A stretch of 64,000 nucleotides of DNA, taken from Streptomyces sp. Ru62. Lineage in GTDB: Bacteria > Actinomycetota > Actinomycetes > Streptomycetales > Streptomycetaceae. A model generated the notes under the pieces. It saw only the letters and a program-made list of their open reading frames with translations. It did not search any database and was not told the origin of the DNA. How positions within the stretch are numbered: the first letter of the stretch is position 1; every line of letters begins with the position of its first letter. Below are positions 41,868 through 49,990 of the stretch, piece after piece. A program made the position numbers and the translations under genes. The stretch is taken from the NCBI RefSeq assembly GCF_002920615.1, contig NZ_PQSU01000014.1:1-64000 (forward strand). Direction: 5' to 3'.

Positions 41868-42323
41868 CGGGCCCCGTCGGCACGTTCTCCCCCCGTCCCG
41901 GACCGGCTTTCCCTCCCCATGGGAAAGGACTGCCGCGGGCTTTACTGCACACGGGATGCAGGTACGGAACGATGTCACAAGGCTGTAGGGCGCAGCCGTA
42001 CCCGCACCACCGAAGGAAATCCCCTCCCGGGACGGCCGCCCCTGATTCCGCTCCGCACCTCCCCGCCCGGGCCGGCGACCCGCCCCCGGCCCGGTACCGC
42101 GTCCACGGCTCCATGACGCGGCAGGAGTGGATCAGGGTCGGCGGGACGGCCGGCACCGTGCCTGCCGGACGCCATCGACGGCACGTTCATGAACTTCGCC
42201 TGCGGCTGTGCGTTCTCCGAGCGGGTCCGCAAAGCGGACGATCTGTCCGGGCGCCGGTGGGGTTAATGATCCGGTCACGGGAAACGCGGACCAGGACCGC
42301 CCGCGAACCCGAAGGAGGCGACC
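41868..42323. other. 456-nt intergenic region
   Basis: No firm gene. A short frame at 42189-42266 encodes MNFACGCAFSERVRKADDLS plus five residues, in a coding-like composition, without a clear ribosome site; the frame is open 25 or more codons upstream as well. The start of the DUF5709 gene (42324) is preceded by GAAGGAGG. The gap probably holds the promoter of that gene; no known sigma consensus is obvious. Confidence 0.35.
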
Positions 42324-42812
42324 ATGAGCGACCAGCAGTCCGAGCAGACCCCCATGGCGGACGACGTCTACCAGCCCACGGGCAGCAACGAGGAACAGGA
42401 GGACGCCGGGCCCCTGGACCTGCAGGACGCGGTCGGTGAGCGCTCCTACGACGACATGCTCGACGAGGGCTACTCCCCGCCGGAGCGGCCGCTGGGCGTC
42501 ACCAAGCACGGCACCACCGCCGCCGAGCAGCACGAGGGGGAGACCCTGGACGAACGGCTCGGCCAGGAGGTCCCCGACGTGACCCCGCCGGCCGGCGACG
42601 AGATCGGCGACCTGCCCGGCGGCGAGGGCGAGCCGGTCGACCCCGAGGCCGGCGCGTCCCGCGCGGGCCGGCTGGTCGCGCCGGACGAGGGCGCCCACGC
42701 CGACACCACCAAGGAGGAGATCGCCGAGGACGTCGGCATCGACGCGGGAGGGGCCGGCGCGGAGGAGGCGGCGATGCACGTCGTACCGGACGAGACCCGG
42801 CTGCCGGAGTGA
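42324..42812 (+). CDS. DUF5709-family acidic protein
   Basis: 162 residues, strongly acidic and low in hydrophobic core. Landmarks: ADDVYQPTGSNEEQEDAGPLDLQDAVGERSYDDMLDEGYSPPERPLGVTKHGTTAAEQHEGETLDERLGQEVPDV. These match the DUF5709 family, common in Streptomyces and often linked to osmotic or general stress; the function is unknown. The GAAGGAGGCGACC site before ATG fixes the start. A hairpin follows 63 nt after the stop. Confidence 0.85.
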   Translation: MSDQQSEQTPMADDVYQPTGSNEEQEDAGPLDLQDAVGERSYDDMLDEGYSPPERPLGVTKHGTTAAEQHEGETLDERLGQEVPDVTPPAGDEIGDLPGGEGEPVDPEAGASRAGRLVAPDEGAHADTTKEEIAEDVGIDAGGAGAEEAAMHVVPDETRLPE

Positions 42813-42875
42813 GCGGGGAACGGCGACTCTGCGCAGTTGGCCGGTCGCCTTCTGTGTGACGCCCCGCGCACAGGC

Positions 42876-42903
42876 TACCGGCCGGGCGTGCGTCCGGCCG
42901 GTA
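42876..42903. terminator. Bidirectional terminator hairpin
   Basis: A perfect 10-bp stem, TACCGGCCGG (42876-42885) and CCGGCCGGTA (42894-42903), with an 8-nt loop. It is located between the convergent DUF5709 gene and the small reverse-strand gene ending at 42938. Confidence 0.8.
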
Positions 42904-42937
42904 CCCCCGTTCGTGTCCCTGTGCTCCCCGGACCGCC

Positions 42938-43144
42938 CTAGGGCAGCAGCTTCTCGATGGCCGCCGTGCCCTCCGACTCCAGCTTGCGACGCGCCCAGTC
43001 GAGGGTCTTCGGTGTGACGTCCCGGCCCGCCGCCATCACCAGGTCCTCAGGGGTGACGTCCTGTGCGGGCGCGGAGTGGAGCAGGGCGTCCGGGGTGCAG
43101 ACGTCGTCCGACGAACGGGACTCTTCGGGTGTGGATGTCGACAT
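42938..43144 (-). CDS. Small acidic protein, 68 residues
   Basis: Begins MSTSTPEESRSSDDVCTPDA and ends LDWARRKLESEGTAAIEKLLP; one Cys, no membrane segment. A GGAGGAGG lies just upstream of the ATG. I do not recognise the family. It is divergent from the GH15 gene, which starts 220 nt away, and ends near a bidirectional terminator, so it is a real transcript unit by context. Confidence 0.6.
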   Translation of the reverse strand: MSTSTPEESRSSDDVCTPDALLHSAPAQDVTPEDLVMAAGRDVTPKTLDWARRKLESEGTAAIEKLLP

Positions 43145-43363
43145 GATGCCTCCTCCTCGGTCCGGATGACCGCATCCGTGCCGGTGCCCCCGAACGGGGC
43201 ACACTCTCACCATTGCCCTCCCCGGCGCACCCTGCATCCGGAAGCGCCTCGGGAGCGGGTGAGGACCGCCTGCCCACGCCACGGCGAACCACTCGCCTAA
43301 GCTGGAAAACACTCGCAACAGGCGCATACCGCCCGCACCGCCCCGCTCACCGGGAGGCCGCCG

Positions 43364-45202
43364 ATGGCCGAATCGCCGTTCCATGGGACCGCACCCCGCG
43401 ACCACCGCTACCTACCCATCGCCGAGCACGGACTCATCGGCGATCTGCGCACGGTGGCCCTGGTCGGCAGCAACGGCACGATCGACTGGTACTGCTGCCC
43501 GGCCTTCGACTCCCCGAGCGTCTTCGCGGCGATCCTCGACGCCGAGCGCGGCGGACGCTTCGAGCTGGCCGCCGCCGTGCCGGCCCGCACCAAGCAGTTC
43601 TACTTCCCCGACACCAACGTGCTGATCACCCGGTTCTTCACCGAGGACGGCGTCGGCGAGGTGCAGGACTTCATGCCGATCATCGGCGAGGAGCCCGGGG
43701 ACGTGGGCCGGCACCGGCTGATCCGGCGCGTGGTGTGCGTCCGCGGCACCGTCCCCTTCCGGATGCTGGTCGCCCCCCGCTTCGACTACGGCGCCGTCGC
43801 GCACACCGTGCGCCCGCTGGACGGCATGCTGGTGTTCGAGTCGCCCGCCCAGTCACTGTCGCTCACCTCGACCGTCGCCCTGGAGTGCGACGGGCGGGAC
43901 GTGGGCGCCGACTTCAAGCTCGGCGAAGGCGAGTCCGCCGTGTTCGCCCTCGACCAGGTCGACGGCGCGGTGTCCCCGCGCGGCTGCGCCCACGAAGAGG
44001 CGGAGCACCAGTTCAACGCCACGGTCGCCTACTGGCGGCGCTGGCTGCACCAGTCCCGCTACCGGGGTCGCTGGCGCGAGATGGTGCACCGCTCCGCGCT
44101 CACCCTGAAGCTCCTCACCTACGCCCCCACCGGCGCCATCGTCGCCGCCCCCACCACCAGCCTGCCCGAGCAGCTCGGCGGCGAGCGCAACTGGGACTAC
44201 CGGTACGTGTGGGTGCGCGACGCCGCCTTCGCCGTCTACGCGCTGCTGCGGCTCGGCTTCGCCGGCGAGGCCGAGGCGTTCATGCGGTTCCTGACCACGC
44301 ACATCAGCCCCGGCTGCGGCGACGGCTCCGACCCGCTGCAGATCATGTACGGCATCGACGGCCGCACCGAGCTGCCCGAACGCGTCCTGCCCCACCTGGA
44401 GGGCCACCTCGGCTCGGCCCCGGTCCGGGTCGGCAACGCCGCCGCCGGCCAGCTCCAGCTCGACATCTACGGCGCCCTGATCGACTCCATCTACCTCTAC
44501 GACAAGTGGGCCCAGCCCATCTCCAGCGGCCAGTGGGACGACGTGTGCAGCCTGGTCGACTGGGTGTGCGACCACTGGGACCAGCCCGACGAGGGCGTGT
44601 GGGAGACCCGGGGCGGGCGCAAGAACTTCACGTACTCGCGGCTGATGTGCTGGGTCGCCATCGAGCGGGCCATCCGCCTGGCCACCCACCGCGGCCTGCC
44701 CGCCGACCACCGCCGCTGGCGCCAGGCCCGCGACACCATCTACCGGCGGATCATGGAACGTGGCTGGTCCGAGCGCCGGAACGCCTTCGTGCAGTACGAG
44801 GGCGGCGACGTCCTCGACGCGTCCCTGCTGATGATGCCGCTCGCCAAGTTCATCGCCCCCACCGACCCCAAGTGGCTGTCCACCCTGGACGCCCTCACCG
44901 AGGACCTCGTCTCCGACTCGCTCGTCTACCGCTACGACCCGCAGGCCAGCCCCGACGGACTCCGCGGCGACGAAGGCACCTTCTCCATCTGCTCGTTCTG
45001 GTACGTCGAGGCACTGGTCCGGGCCGGCCGGCTGGACGAGGCCCGGCTGGCCTTCGAGAAGATGCTCACCTACGCCAACCACCTCGGCCTGTACGCCGAG
45101 GAGATCGGCCGCACCGGCGAGCAACAGGGCAACTTCCCGCAGGCGTTCACCCACCTGTCCCTCATCAGCGCCGCGTTCAACCTGGACCGTGCCCTCGGCT
45201 GA
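43364..45202 (+). CDS. GH15-family glucoamylase/trehalase-like enzyme
   Basis: 612 residues. N-terminal beta-domain (about 1-230: YLPIAEHGLIGDLRTVALVGSNGTIDWYCCPAFDSPSVFAAILD), then an (alpha/alpha)6 barrel. Landmarks: GGERNWDYRYVWVRDAAFAVYALLRLGF, RGDEGTFSICSFWYVEAL (general acid Glu) and YAEEIGRTGEQQGNFPQAFTHLSLI (base). Cytosolic GH15 proteins of this layout in actinomycetes include trehalases and glucoamylase-like enzymes, so trehalose, maltose or isomaltose could be the substrate. No signal peptide. It is not adjacent to the GH65 unit, but both act on alpha-glucosides and are 7 kb apart. Confidence 0.88.
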   Translation: MAESPFHGTAPRDHRYLPIAEHGLIGDLRTVALVGSNGTIDWYCCPAFDSPSVFAAILDAERGGRFELAAAVPARTKQFYFPDTNVLITRFFTEDGVGEVQDFMPIIGEEPGDVGRHRLIRRVVCVRGTVPFRMLVAPRFDYGAVAHTVRPLDGMLVFESPAQSLSLTSTVALECDGRDVGADFKLGEGESAVFALDQVDGAVSPRGCAHEEAEHQFNATVAYWRRWLHQSRYRGRWREMVHRSALTLKLLTYAPTGAIVAAPTTSLPEQLGGERNWDYRYVWVRDAAFAVYALLRLGFAGEAEAFMRFLTTHISPGCGDGSDPLQIMYGIDGRTELPERVLPHLEGHLGSAPVRVGNAAAGQLQLDIYGALIDSIYLYDKWAQPISSGQWDDVCSLVDWVCDHWDQPDEGVWETRGGRKNFTYSRLMCWVAIERAIRLATHRGLPADHRRWRQARDTIYRRIMERGWSERRNAFVQYEGGDVLDASLLMMPLAKFIAPTDPKWLSTLDALTEDLVSDSLVYRYDPQASPDGLRGDEGTFSICSFWYVEALVRAGRLDEARLAFEKMLTYANHLGLYAEEIGRTGEQQGNFPQAFTHLSLISAAFNLDRALG

Positions 45203-45505
45203 GGCCGCCCGCACGTTCCCGCCGGGACACGTCTGTCACCGCCGTGTCACAGCCCGTCCGCGCGTCACAACCCACCCCGCCCCCGCCGGGTGCTGCTGCC
45301 CGCGAGCGGTGGCGGACTGCTCGCCGACGGCTCCTGGTCCTACGGCGCCGCCGCACTCGGCGGCACCGCCCACGGCGCCCGCTTCGGCGCCGTGATCGAC
45401 GAGTAGGGACGGTCCGATCGGCCGGTGTGCCCGCAGGCCGCACGGGTACCCGGCGAGGCGGCAAGCGGAATCGACACAGGGTCGACATGAAGGAGGAGAC
45501 CCCGG
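45203..45505. other. Intergenic region with a possible C-terminal coding fragment
   Basis: 303 nt. A frame from GTG 45290 to TAG 45406 encodes a 38-residue stretch ending AHGARFGAVIDE that looks like the C-terminus of a protein but has no matching N-terminus. It may be a remnant or chance. The 45506 gene has a strong AAGGAGGAG site just before it. Confidence 0.3.
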
Positions 45506-45742
45506 ATGACCAGCACCAGCGAGACCGGCGACGTCACCGGCACCCGCGACAAGGACTACAACCTGATCTGGTACGTCGAGGCATGCCTGAGCAACGCCCT
45601 GCGCCTGGAGCAGTACATCCAGGACGCCGAGCGCGACAAGGACAACGAGGTCGTGGAGCTCTTCCGCAAGGCACAGTCCGACAGCCGCAAGGGCGCCGAG
45701 CTGGGCAAGCAGCTGCTGCGCTCGCGGCTCGACGGCGGCTGA
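45506..45742 (+). CDS. Small helical conserved protein, 78 residues
   Basis: After a disordered N-terminus, DYNLIWYVEACLSNALRLEQYIQDAERDKDNEVVELFRKAQSDSRKGAELGKQLLRSRL forms a helical hairpin-like stretch. I recognise it as a frequently seen small protein in Streptomyces but cannot assign a function. AAGGAGGAG precedes the ATG, a strong site. It is convergent with the next gene, 12 nt apart. Confidence 0.78.
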   Translation: MTSTSETGDVTGTRDKDYNLIWYVEACLSNALRLEQYIQDAERDKDNEVVELFRKAQSDSRKGAELGKQLLRSRLDGG

Positions 45743-45754
45743 CCGCCGCCTCGC

Positions 45755-47083
45755 TCAGGCGAACCGGGAACCCGGGACCGGCCCGGCGGACCGCACACGC
45801 GCACGTTCGCCGCGCAGCCACGTGCCCTTCACGGCCGTGGCGAACGCGGCGAACTCCGTGTCGCCGTCCGCCGGGCCGTCGTCGTCCCCGGGATCGGGCG
45901 TCGGGTCCGCCGCGGTGATCCCGGCGGCGATCTCCGCCTCCGGCCGGTCGTCCGCCGGCCCCCGCTCGACCCCGCCGTCCGCCCCCAGGCGCAGCCCCTC
46001 ACCCCACGGCGCCGTCACCGACTGGTGCAGCAGGGCGGCGCTGTCAGGGGTGACGGCGGGCGGGTCCGTCCAGCAGCACGCGTGCGCGTGCAGCACCTGC
46101 CCCGGGGCGCGCTCGAACAGTTCCCCGATCAGCTCCGGCCCGCCGTCGTGCGCCGCGAGCCCGTCCAGGTCGTACGCGACGACCACCGTGTCCGCCCGGC
46201 CCGGCGCGAACGGCTCCGCCGGCAGGCCCAGCACCTGGGCCGCGGCCAGGCCGAGGATGCGCGAGTCCCGGTCCGGCAGCAGCGACACCGACCGCGGCCG
46301 CACCCCGGTGGCCGCCAGCAGGTCCCGGAGCCGCAGCAGACCGCGCAGACACTGGTCCGGAGTGTCCTGCAGCCAGGCGTAGCGGCCGTTCATGCCCGCG
46401 TCGTAGCCGTACGGGGACAGCGTGCCGAGGACCGTGCCGCCGAGCACGTACTGCCAGCCCCGCAGATCGGCCGTGTCGAGCCGGCCCGCCCGCTCGGCGT
46501 CGGCGGCCCGGGCGAGCATCCGGTCCTGCCGGTCCCGCGCCGGCCGCCACCGCTCGTCCTCCGGATCGGGCAGCAAGGCGTGCTGACGCCGGGCCAGCTC
46601 CAGATCGCCCGCCAGCACCGCGTTGTAGACCAGCAGATAGCGGTCCGGCCAGTCCGCGAGACGGTCCTCGTGGCGGGCGAGTTCGGCCACCGCCTCCCGG
46701 TGCCGGCCCTCGTCCTCGTACGCGGACACCAGCTCCCGCAGCACCGGCAGCGCCCCGCCGCTCAGGCCGAGCGCCGCGCGCAGCGCGGGGATCGCCAGAC
46801 CGGGCACTCCGCGTTCGACGCACGCGTACCCGAAGTCGTAGAGCGCCCGGGGGTCTTCGGGGGCGGCGGCCAGCGCGGCCGAGGCGTCGGCGAGGTCGTC
46901 GAACCCGGCCGAGCCCGCCGCCCGCCCCACCACCAGGGCCACCTCACCGAGCGGCTCGTCCTCCCCGGCCGCCCGCACCTGCCGCAGCGCGCCGGGTACG
47001 TCCCCGGCGTCCAGGGTCTCCCAGGCGGCACGGAGGGCGGGGGACGTGGGCCGGGCGGTACGGCGATTCCTGCGCGAGAACAT
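45755..47083 (-). CDS. TPR-like protein with C-terminal unknown domain
   Basis: 442 residues. The N-terminal half has helical repeats of the TPR type (LYDFGYACVERGVPGLAIPALRAALGLSGGALPVLRELVSAYEDEGRHREAVAELARHEDRLAD). The C-terminal half (RGWQYVLGGTVLGTLSPYGYDAGMNGRYAWLQDTPDQCLRGLLRLRDLLAA...VVAYDLDGLAAHDGGPELIGELFERAPGQVLHAHACCWTDPP) is an uncharacterised domain I do not recognise. No signal peptide or membrane segment. Start uncertain: ATG 47083 (MFSRRNRR) or 47095. It precedes the tandem SpoIIE phosphatase genes on the same strand by 61 nt or less. Confidence 0.7.
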   Translation of the reverse strand: MFSRRNRRTARPTSPALRAAWETLDAGDVPGALRQVRAAGEDEPLGEVALVVGRAAGSAGFDDLADASAALAAAPEDPRALYDFGYACVERGVPGLAIPALRAALGLSGGALPVLRELVSAYEDEGRHREAVAELARHEDRLADWPDRYLLVYNAVLAGDLELARRQHALLPDPEDERWRPARDRQDRMLARAADAERAGRLDTADLRGWQYVLGGTVLGTLSPYGYDAGMNGRYAWLQDTPDQCLRGLLRLRDLLAATGVRPRSVSLLPDRDSRILGLAAAQVLGLPAEPFAPGRADTVVVAYDLDGLAAHDGGPELIGELFERAPGQVLHAHACCWTDPPAVTPDSAALLHQSVTAPWGEGLRLGADGGVERGPADDRPEAEIAAGITAADPTPDPGDDDGPADGDTEFAAFATAVKGTWLRGERARVRSAGPVPGSRFA

Positions 47084-47143
47084 GCCGGAGATCATCACCC
47101 GCGGGCCCACGGGTCCTCAAACGATTTCCCGCGCCCCGCACGC

Positions 47144-49885
47144 TCAGGGAAGCGGCTGCTCCGCCCAGATCACCTTGCCGTGCGGGGTGTACCGGGTGCC
47201 CCAGCGCCCGGCGAGCTGGGCGACCAGGAACAGGCCCCGGCCGCCCTCGTCGGTGCTCGCCGCGTACCGCAGGTGCGGCGAGGTCGTGCTGCGGTCGGAC
47301 ACCTCGCAGATCAGCGTGCGGTCGCGCAGCAGCCGTACCCCGATCGGGCCGCGCCCGTAGCGGATGGCGTTGGTGACCAGCTCGCTCAGGATCAGCTCCG
47401 TCGTGAACGCCAGCTCGTCCAGGCCCCAGTCGGCCAGCCGCCGGGTCACCGAGGCCCGCACCTCCGACACGGCCGCCGGGTCGGACGGCACCTGCCACTG
47501 CGCCACCCGGTCGTCGCCCAGCACCCGGGTGCGGGCGACGATCAGCGCCACGTCGTCGCTCGGCCGGGCCGGCAGCCGGTCCAGCACCGTACGGCAGGTG
47601 TCCTCGGGGGAGGCGCCCGGTGCCCGCAGCAGCGCGTCGCGCAGCAGGCCCAGTCCCTCGTCGATGTCCCGCTCCCGGTCCTCCACCAGACCGTCGGTGT
47701 ACAGCACCAGCCGGCTGTCCTCCGGCAGTTCCAGCTCGGCCGTCTCGAACGGCAGCCCGCCCAGGCCCAGCGGGGGTCCCGCGGGTACGTCCAGGAACTC
47801 CACGCCGCCGTCAGGCCGCACCAGCGCGGGCGGCGGATGACCGGCCCGGGCCATCGTGCACAGCCGGGACACCGGATCGTAGATCGCGTACAGACAGGTC
47901 GCGCCCGTCACCACGGAGGCGCCCGTCACCGGTGTCTCGTCGTCCTGGTCGAGCCGGCCGACCAGCTCGTCCAGCAGGCTCAGCAGTTCGTCCGGCGGCA
48001 GGTCCAGCGAGGAGAAGTTGTGCACGGCCGTGCGCAGCCGGCCCATCGTCGCCGCCGCGTGCAGCCCGTGCCCCACGACGTCCCCGACGACGAGCGCCAC
48101 CCGGGCGCCGGACAGCGGCAGCACGTCGAACCAGTCGCCGCCCACCCCCGACTGGGCCGGCAGATACCGGTAGGCGAGGTCGAGGGCGCCCTGCTCGGGC
48201 AGGGTGCGCGGCAGCAGGCTGCGCTGGAGGGTGACCGCCATGCTGTGCTCACGGGTGTACCGGCGGGCGTTGTCGATCGACACCGCCGCCCGCGCCACCA
48301 GCTCCTCGGCGAGGGTCAGTTCCTCGGCGTCGAACGGCTGCGGCTTCTCCGCCCGCCAGAAGTTCGCCACGCCCAGCACCAGGCTGCCCGCCCGCAGCGG
48401 CACGGTGATCAGGGAGTGGATGCCGAACGCCAGCACCTGGTCCGTGCGCTCCAGGTCCTGCGCCCGCCAGCCGGGCTCGTCGCGCAGCCGCGGCACCACG
48501 ACCGACTGCCCGGTCGTCAGGGCGCGCGCCTGCGGCGAGGTGGTCACGAACCGGATCCGCTCACCGAGCGGATACAGCGGGGCCTCCTTGCGGATGCCCG
48601 CGCAGGCGGTCCGGCGCAGCGCCGTCCCCGGCCGAGGCTCCTCCCCGCCCAGCACCGCGTCGAACAGGTCCACCGTCGCGAAGTCCGCGAACCGGGGCAC
48701 CGCCAGCTCCGCCAGCTCCTGCGCGGTCCGGGTCACGTCCAGGCTGGTGCCGATGCCCACCCCGGCCTCGTAGAGCATGTTCAGCCGCTCCCGCGCCACC
48801 TCCGCGCGGCCCGACAGGGCGCGCAGCTCGGTGGAGTCGCGCAGCGTGGTGACGCTGCCCGGCGGGCCGCCGCGCAGGTCCGTGGGCCGCTGGTTGATCG
48901 CCAGCAGCCGGTCCTTGACCAGGTGCACCTCGTCCGTGGCGACCCGCCCCGAGGCCAGCAGCCCCGCCGTCTCGTCGTCCAGCCCCAGCTCCAGCACATG
49001 CCGCCGCTCGGCGTCCGCGGGAAGGTCCAGCAGGCGGTGGGCCTCGTCGTTGGCGAGCAGCAGCCTGCCGTCACCGCCGACGATCAGCACGCCCTCCCGG
49101 ACCGCGTGCAGCACCGCGTCGTGGTGCTCGTACATCCTCGTCATCTCGTACGGCCCGAGGCCGTGCGTCTGGCGCAGCAGCCGTCTGCTCACCAGGGCCG
49201 TGCCCGCGGTCGCCAGCGCGAGCGCGGCAGCCGCCGCGGCGAGCAGCAGCGGCAGCTGCTGATCGGCGGCACCGCCCACGTGCGCGGTGGTGATCCCGGC
49301 CGCCACCAGCCCCACCACCTGGCCATCGGAGTCCTTCACCGGCACCACGACCTGCACCAGCGGGCCGATGGTGCCGGTGATGTGCTCGGTGACCGTGCCG
49401 CCGGCCACGGCCGGGGCGATCGTGCCGACGAACTTCTTGCCGATGCGGTCGGCCTTGGGGTGCGTGTAGCGGATGCCGTCGGTGTTCATCACGACGATGA
49501 AGTCCACGCCGGTCGCCTTGCGGGCCGCCTCCGCGCGCGGCTGGAGCACGGCCGTGGGGTCCGCGGAGCGCAGGGCGGCGACCGTGCCGGGCGCGTTGGC
49601 GAACGTCTCGGCGACCGCGAGGGAACGGTTGCTCGCCTCGGTGTCGCTGTCGTGCCGCACCTGGAGCACCTGGGCCACCACCGCCGAGACGACCAGCAGC
49701 AGCACGATCACCACTTGCAGGACGAACACCTGCCCGGCCACGCTGCGTCCGGTCACCGCCGACCGGAGCACCCCCGGCCGGCTGCCGCCCGCGCCGCGGT
49801 CCGCCGCCGGCGGGCTGTGCGGTGCGCGCGGGTACCCGAAAGATCGGGGCGGCCGAGTCACGGGCCGGCCGGGCAGTCGCACCAT
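47144..49885 (-). CDS. Membrane sensor SpoIIE phosphatase with C-terminal ATPase domain
   Basis: 913 residues. Two transmembrane helices (about 50-75 and 205-230) flank an extracellular sCache/PhoQ-like sensor (LAVAETFANAPGTVAALRSADPTAVLQPRAEAARKATGVDFIVVMNTDGIRYTHP). Then come a PAS domain (about 250-360), GAF (about 370-530), SpoIIE phosphatase (about 560-760: GGDWFDVLPLSGARVALVVGDVVGHGLHAAATM) and a HATPase_c anti-sigma-kinase-like domain (about 780-900: ELILSELVTNAIRYGRGPI, EGGRGLFLVAQL). It is predicted to receive an outside signal and act in a sigma-factor partner-switch, both dephosphorylating and phosphorylating antagonists. Start ATG 49885 is inferred. The domain order is a hallmark of Streptomyces regulators. 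Confidence 0.85.
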   Translation of the reverse strand: MVRLPGRPVTRPPRSFGYPRAPHSPPAADRGAGGSRPGVLRSAVTGRSVAGQVFVLQVVIVLLLVVSAVVAQVLQVRHDSDTEASNRSLAVAETFANAPGTVAALRSADPTAVLQPRAEAARKATGVDFIVVMNTDGIRYTHPKADRIGKKFVGTIAPAVAGGTVTEHITGTIGPLVQVVVPVKDSDGQVVGLVAAGITTAHVGGAADQQLPLLLAAAAAALALATAGTALVSRRLLRQTHGLGPYEMTRMYEHHDAVLHAVREGVLIVGGDGRLLLANDEAHRLLDLPADAERRHVLELGLDDETAGLLASGRVATDEVHLVKDRLLAINQRPTDLRGGPPGSVTTLRDSTELRALSGRAEVARERLNMLYEAGVGIGTSLDVTRTAQELAELAVPRFADFATVDLFDAVLGGEEPRPGTALRRTACAGIRKEAPLYPLGERIRFVTTSPQARALTTGQSVVVPRLRDEPGWRAQDLERTDQVLAFGIHSLITVPLRAGSLVLGVANFWRAEKPQPFDAEELTLAEELVARAAVSIDNARRYTREHSMAVTLQRSLLPRTLPEQGALDLAYRYLPAQSGVGGDWFDVLPLSGARVALVVGDVVGHGLHAAATMGRLRTAVHNFSSLDLPPDELLSLLDELVGRLDQDDETPVTGASVVTGATCLYAIYDPVSRLCTMARAGHPPPALVRPDGGVEFLDVPAGPPLGLGGLPFETAELELPEDSRLVLYTDGLVEDRERDIDEGLGLLRDALLRAPGASPEDTCRTVLDRLPARPSDDVALIVARTRVLGDDRVAQWQVPSDPAAVSEVRASVTRRLADWGLDELAFTTELILSELVTNAIRYGRGPIGVRLLRDRTLICEVSDRSTTSPHLRYAASTDEGGRGLFLVAQLAGRWGTRYTPHGKVIWAEQPLP

Positions 49886-49990
49886 GTGCCCATGTCTACA
49901 CTGCCCGGCGCCGTCAGGCGAGACCATCACCCGAGGCGGCGACCGCCGTGCGCCGGGGCGGGGGCGGGCTCGGCTGAGCGGGGTGGCCGG

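Noticed and set aside
41879..42323. A gene in the region between prcB and DUF5709
   Set aside because: Several short frames exist but none has a ribosome site plus family signature; reported as a gap with one weak frame.
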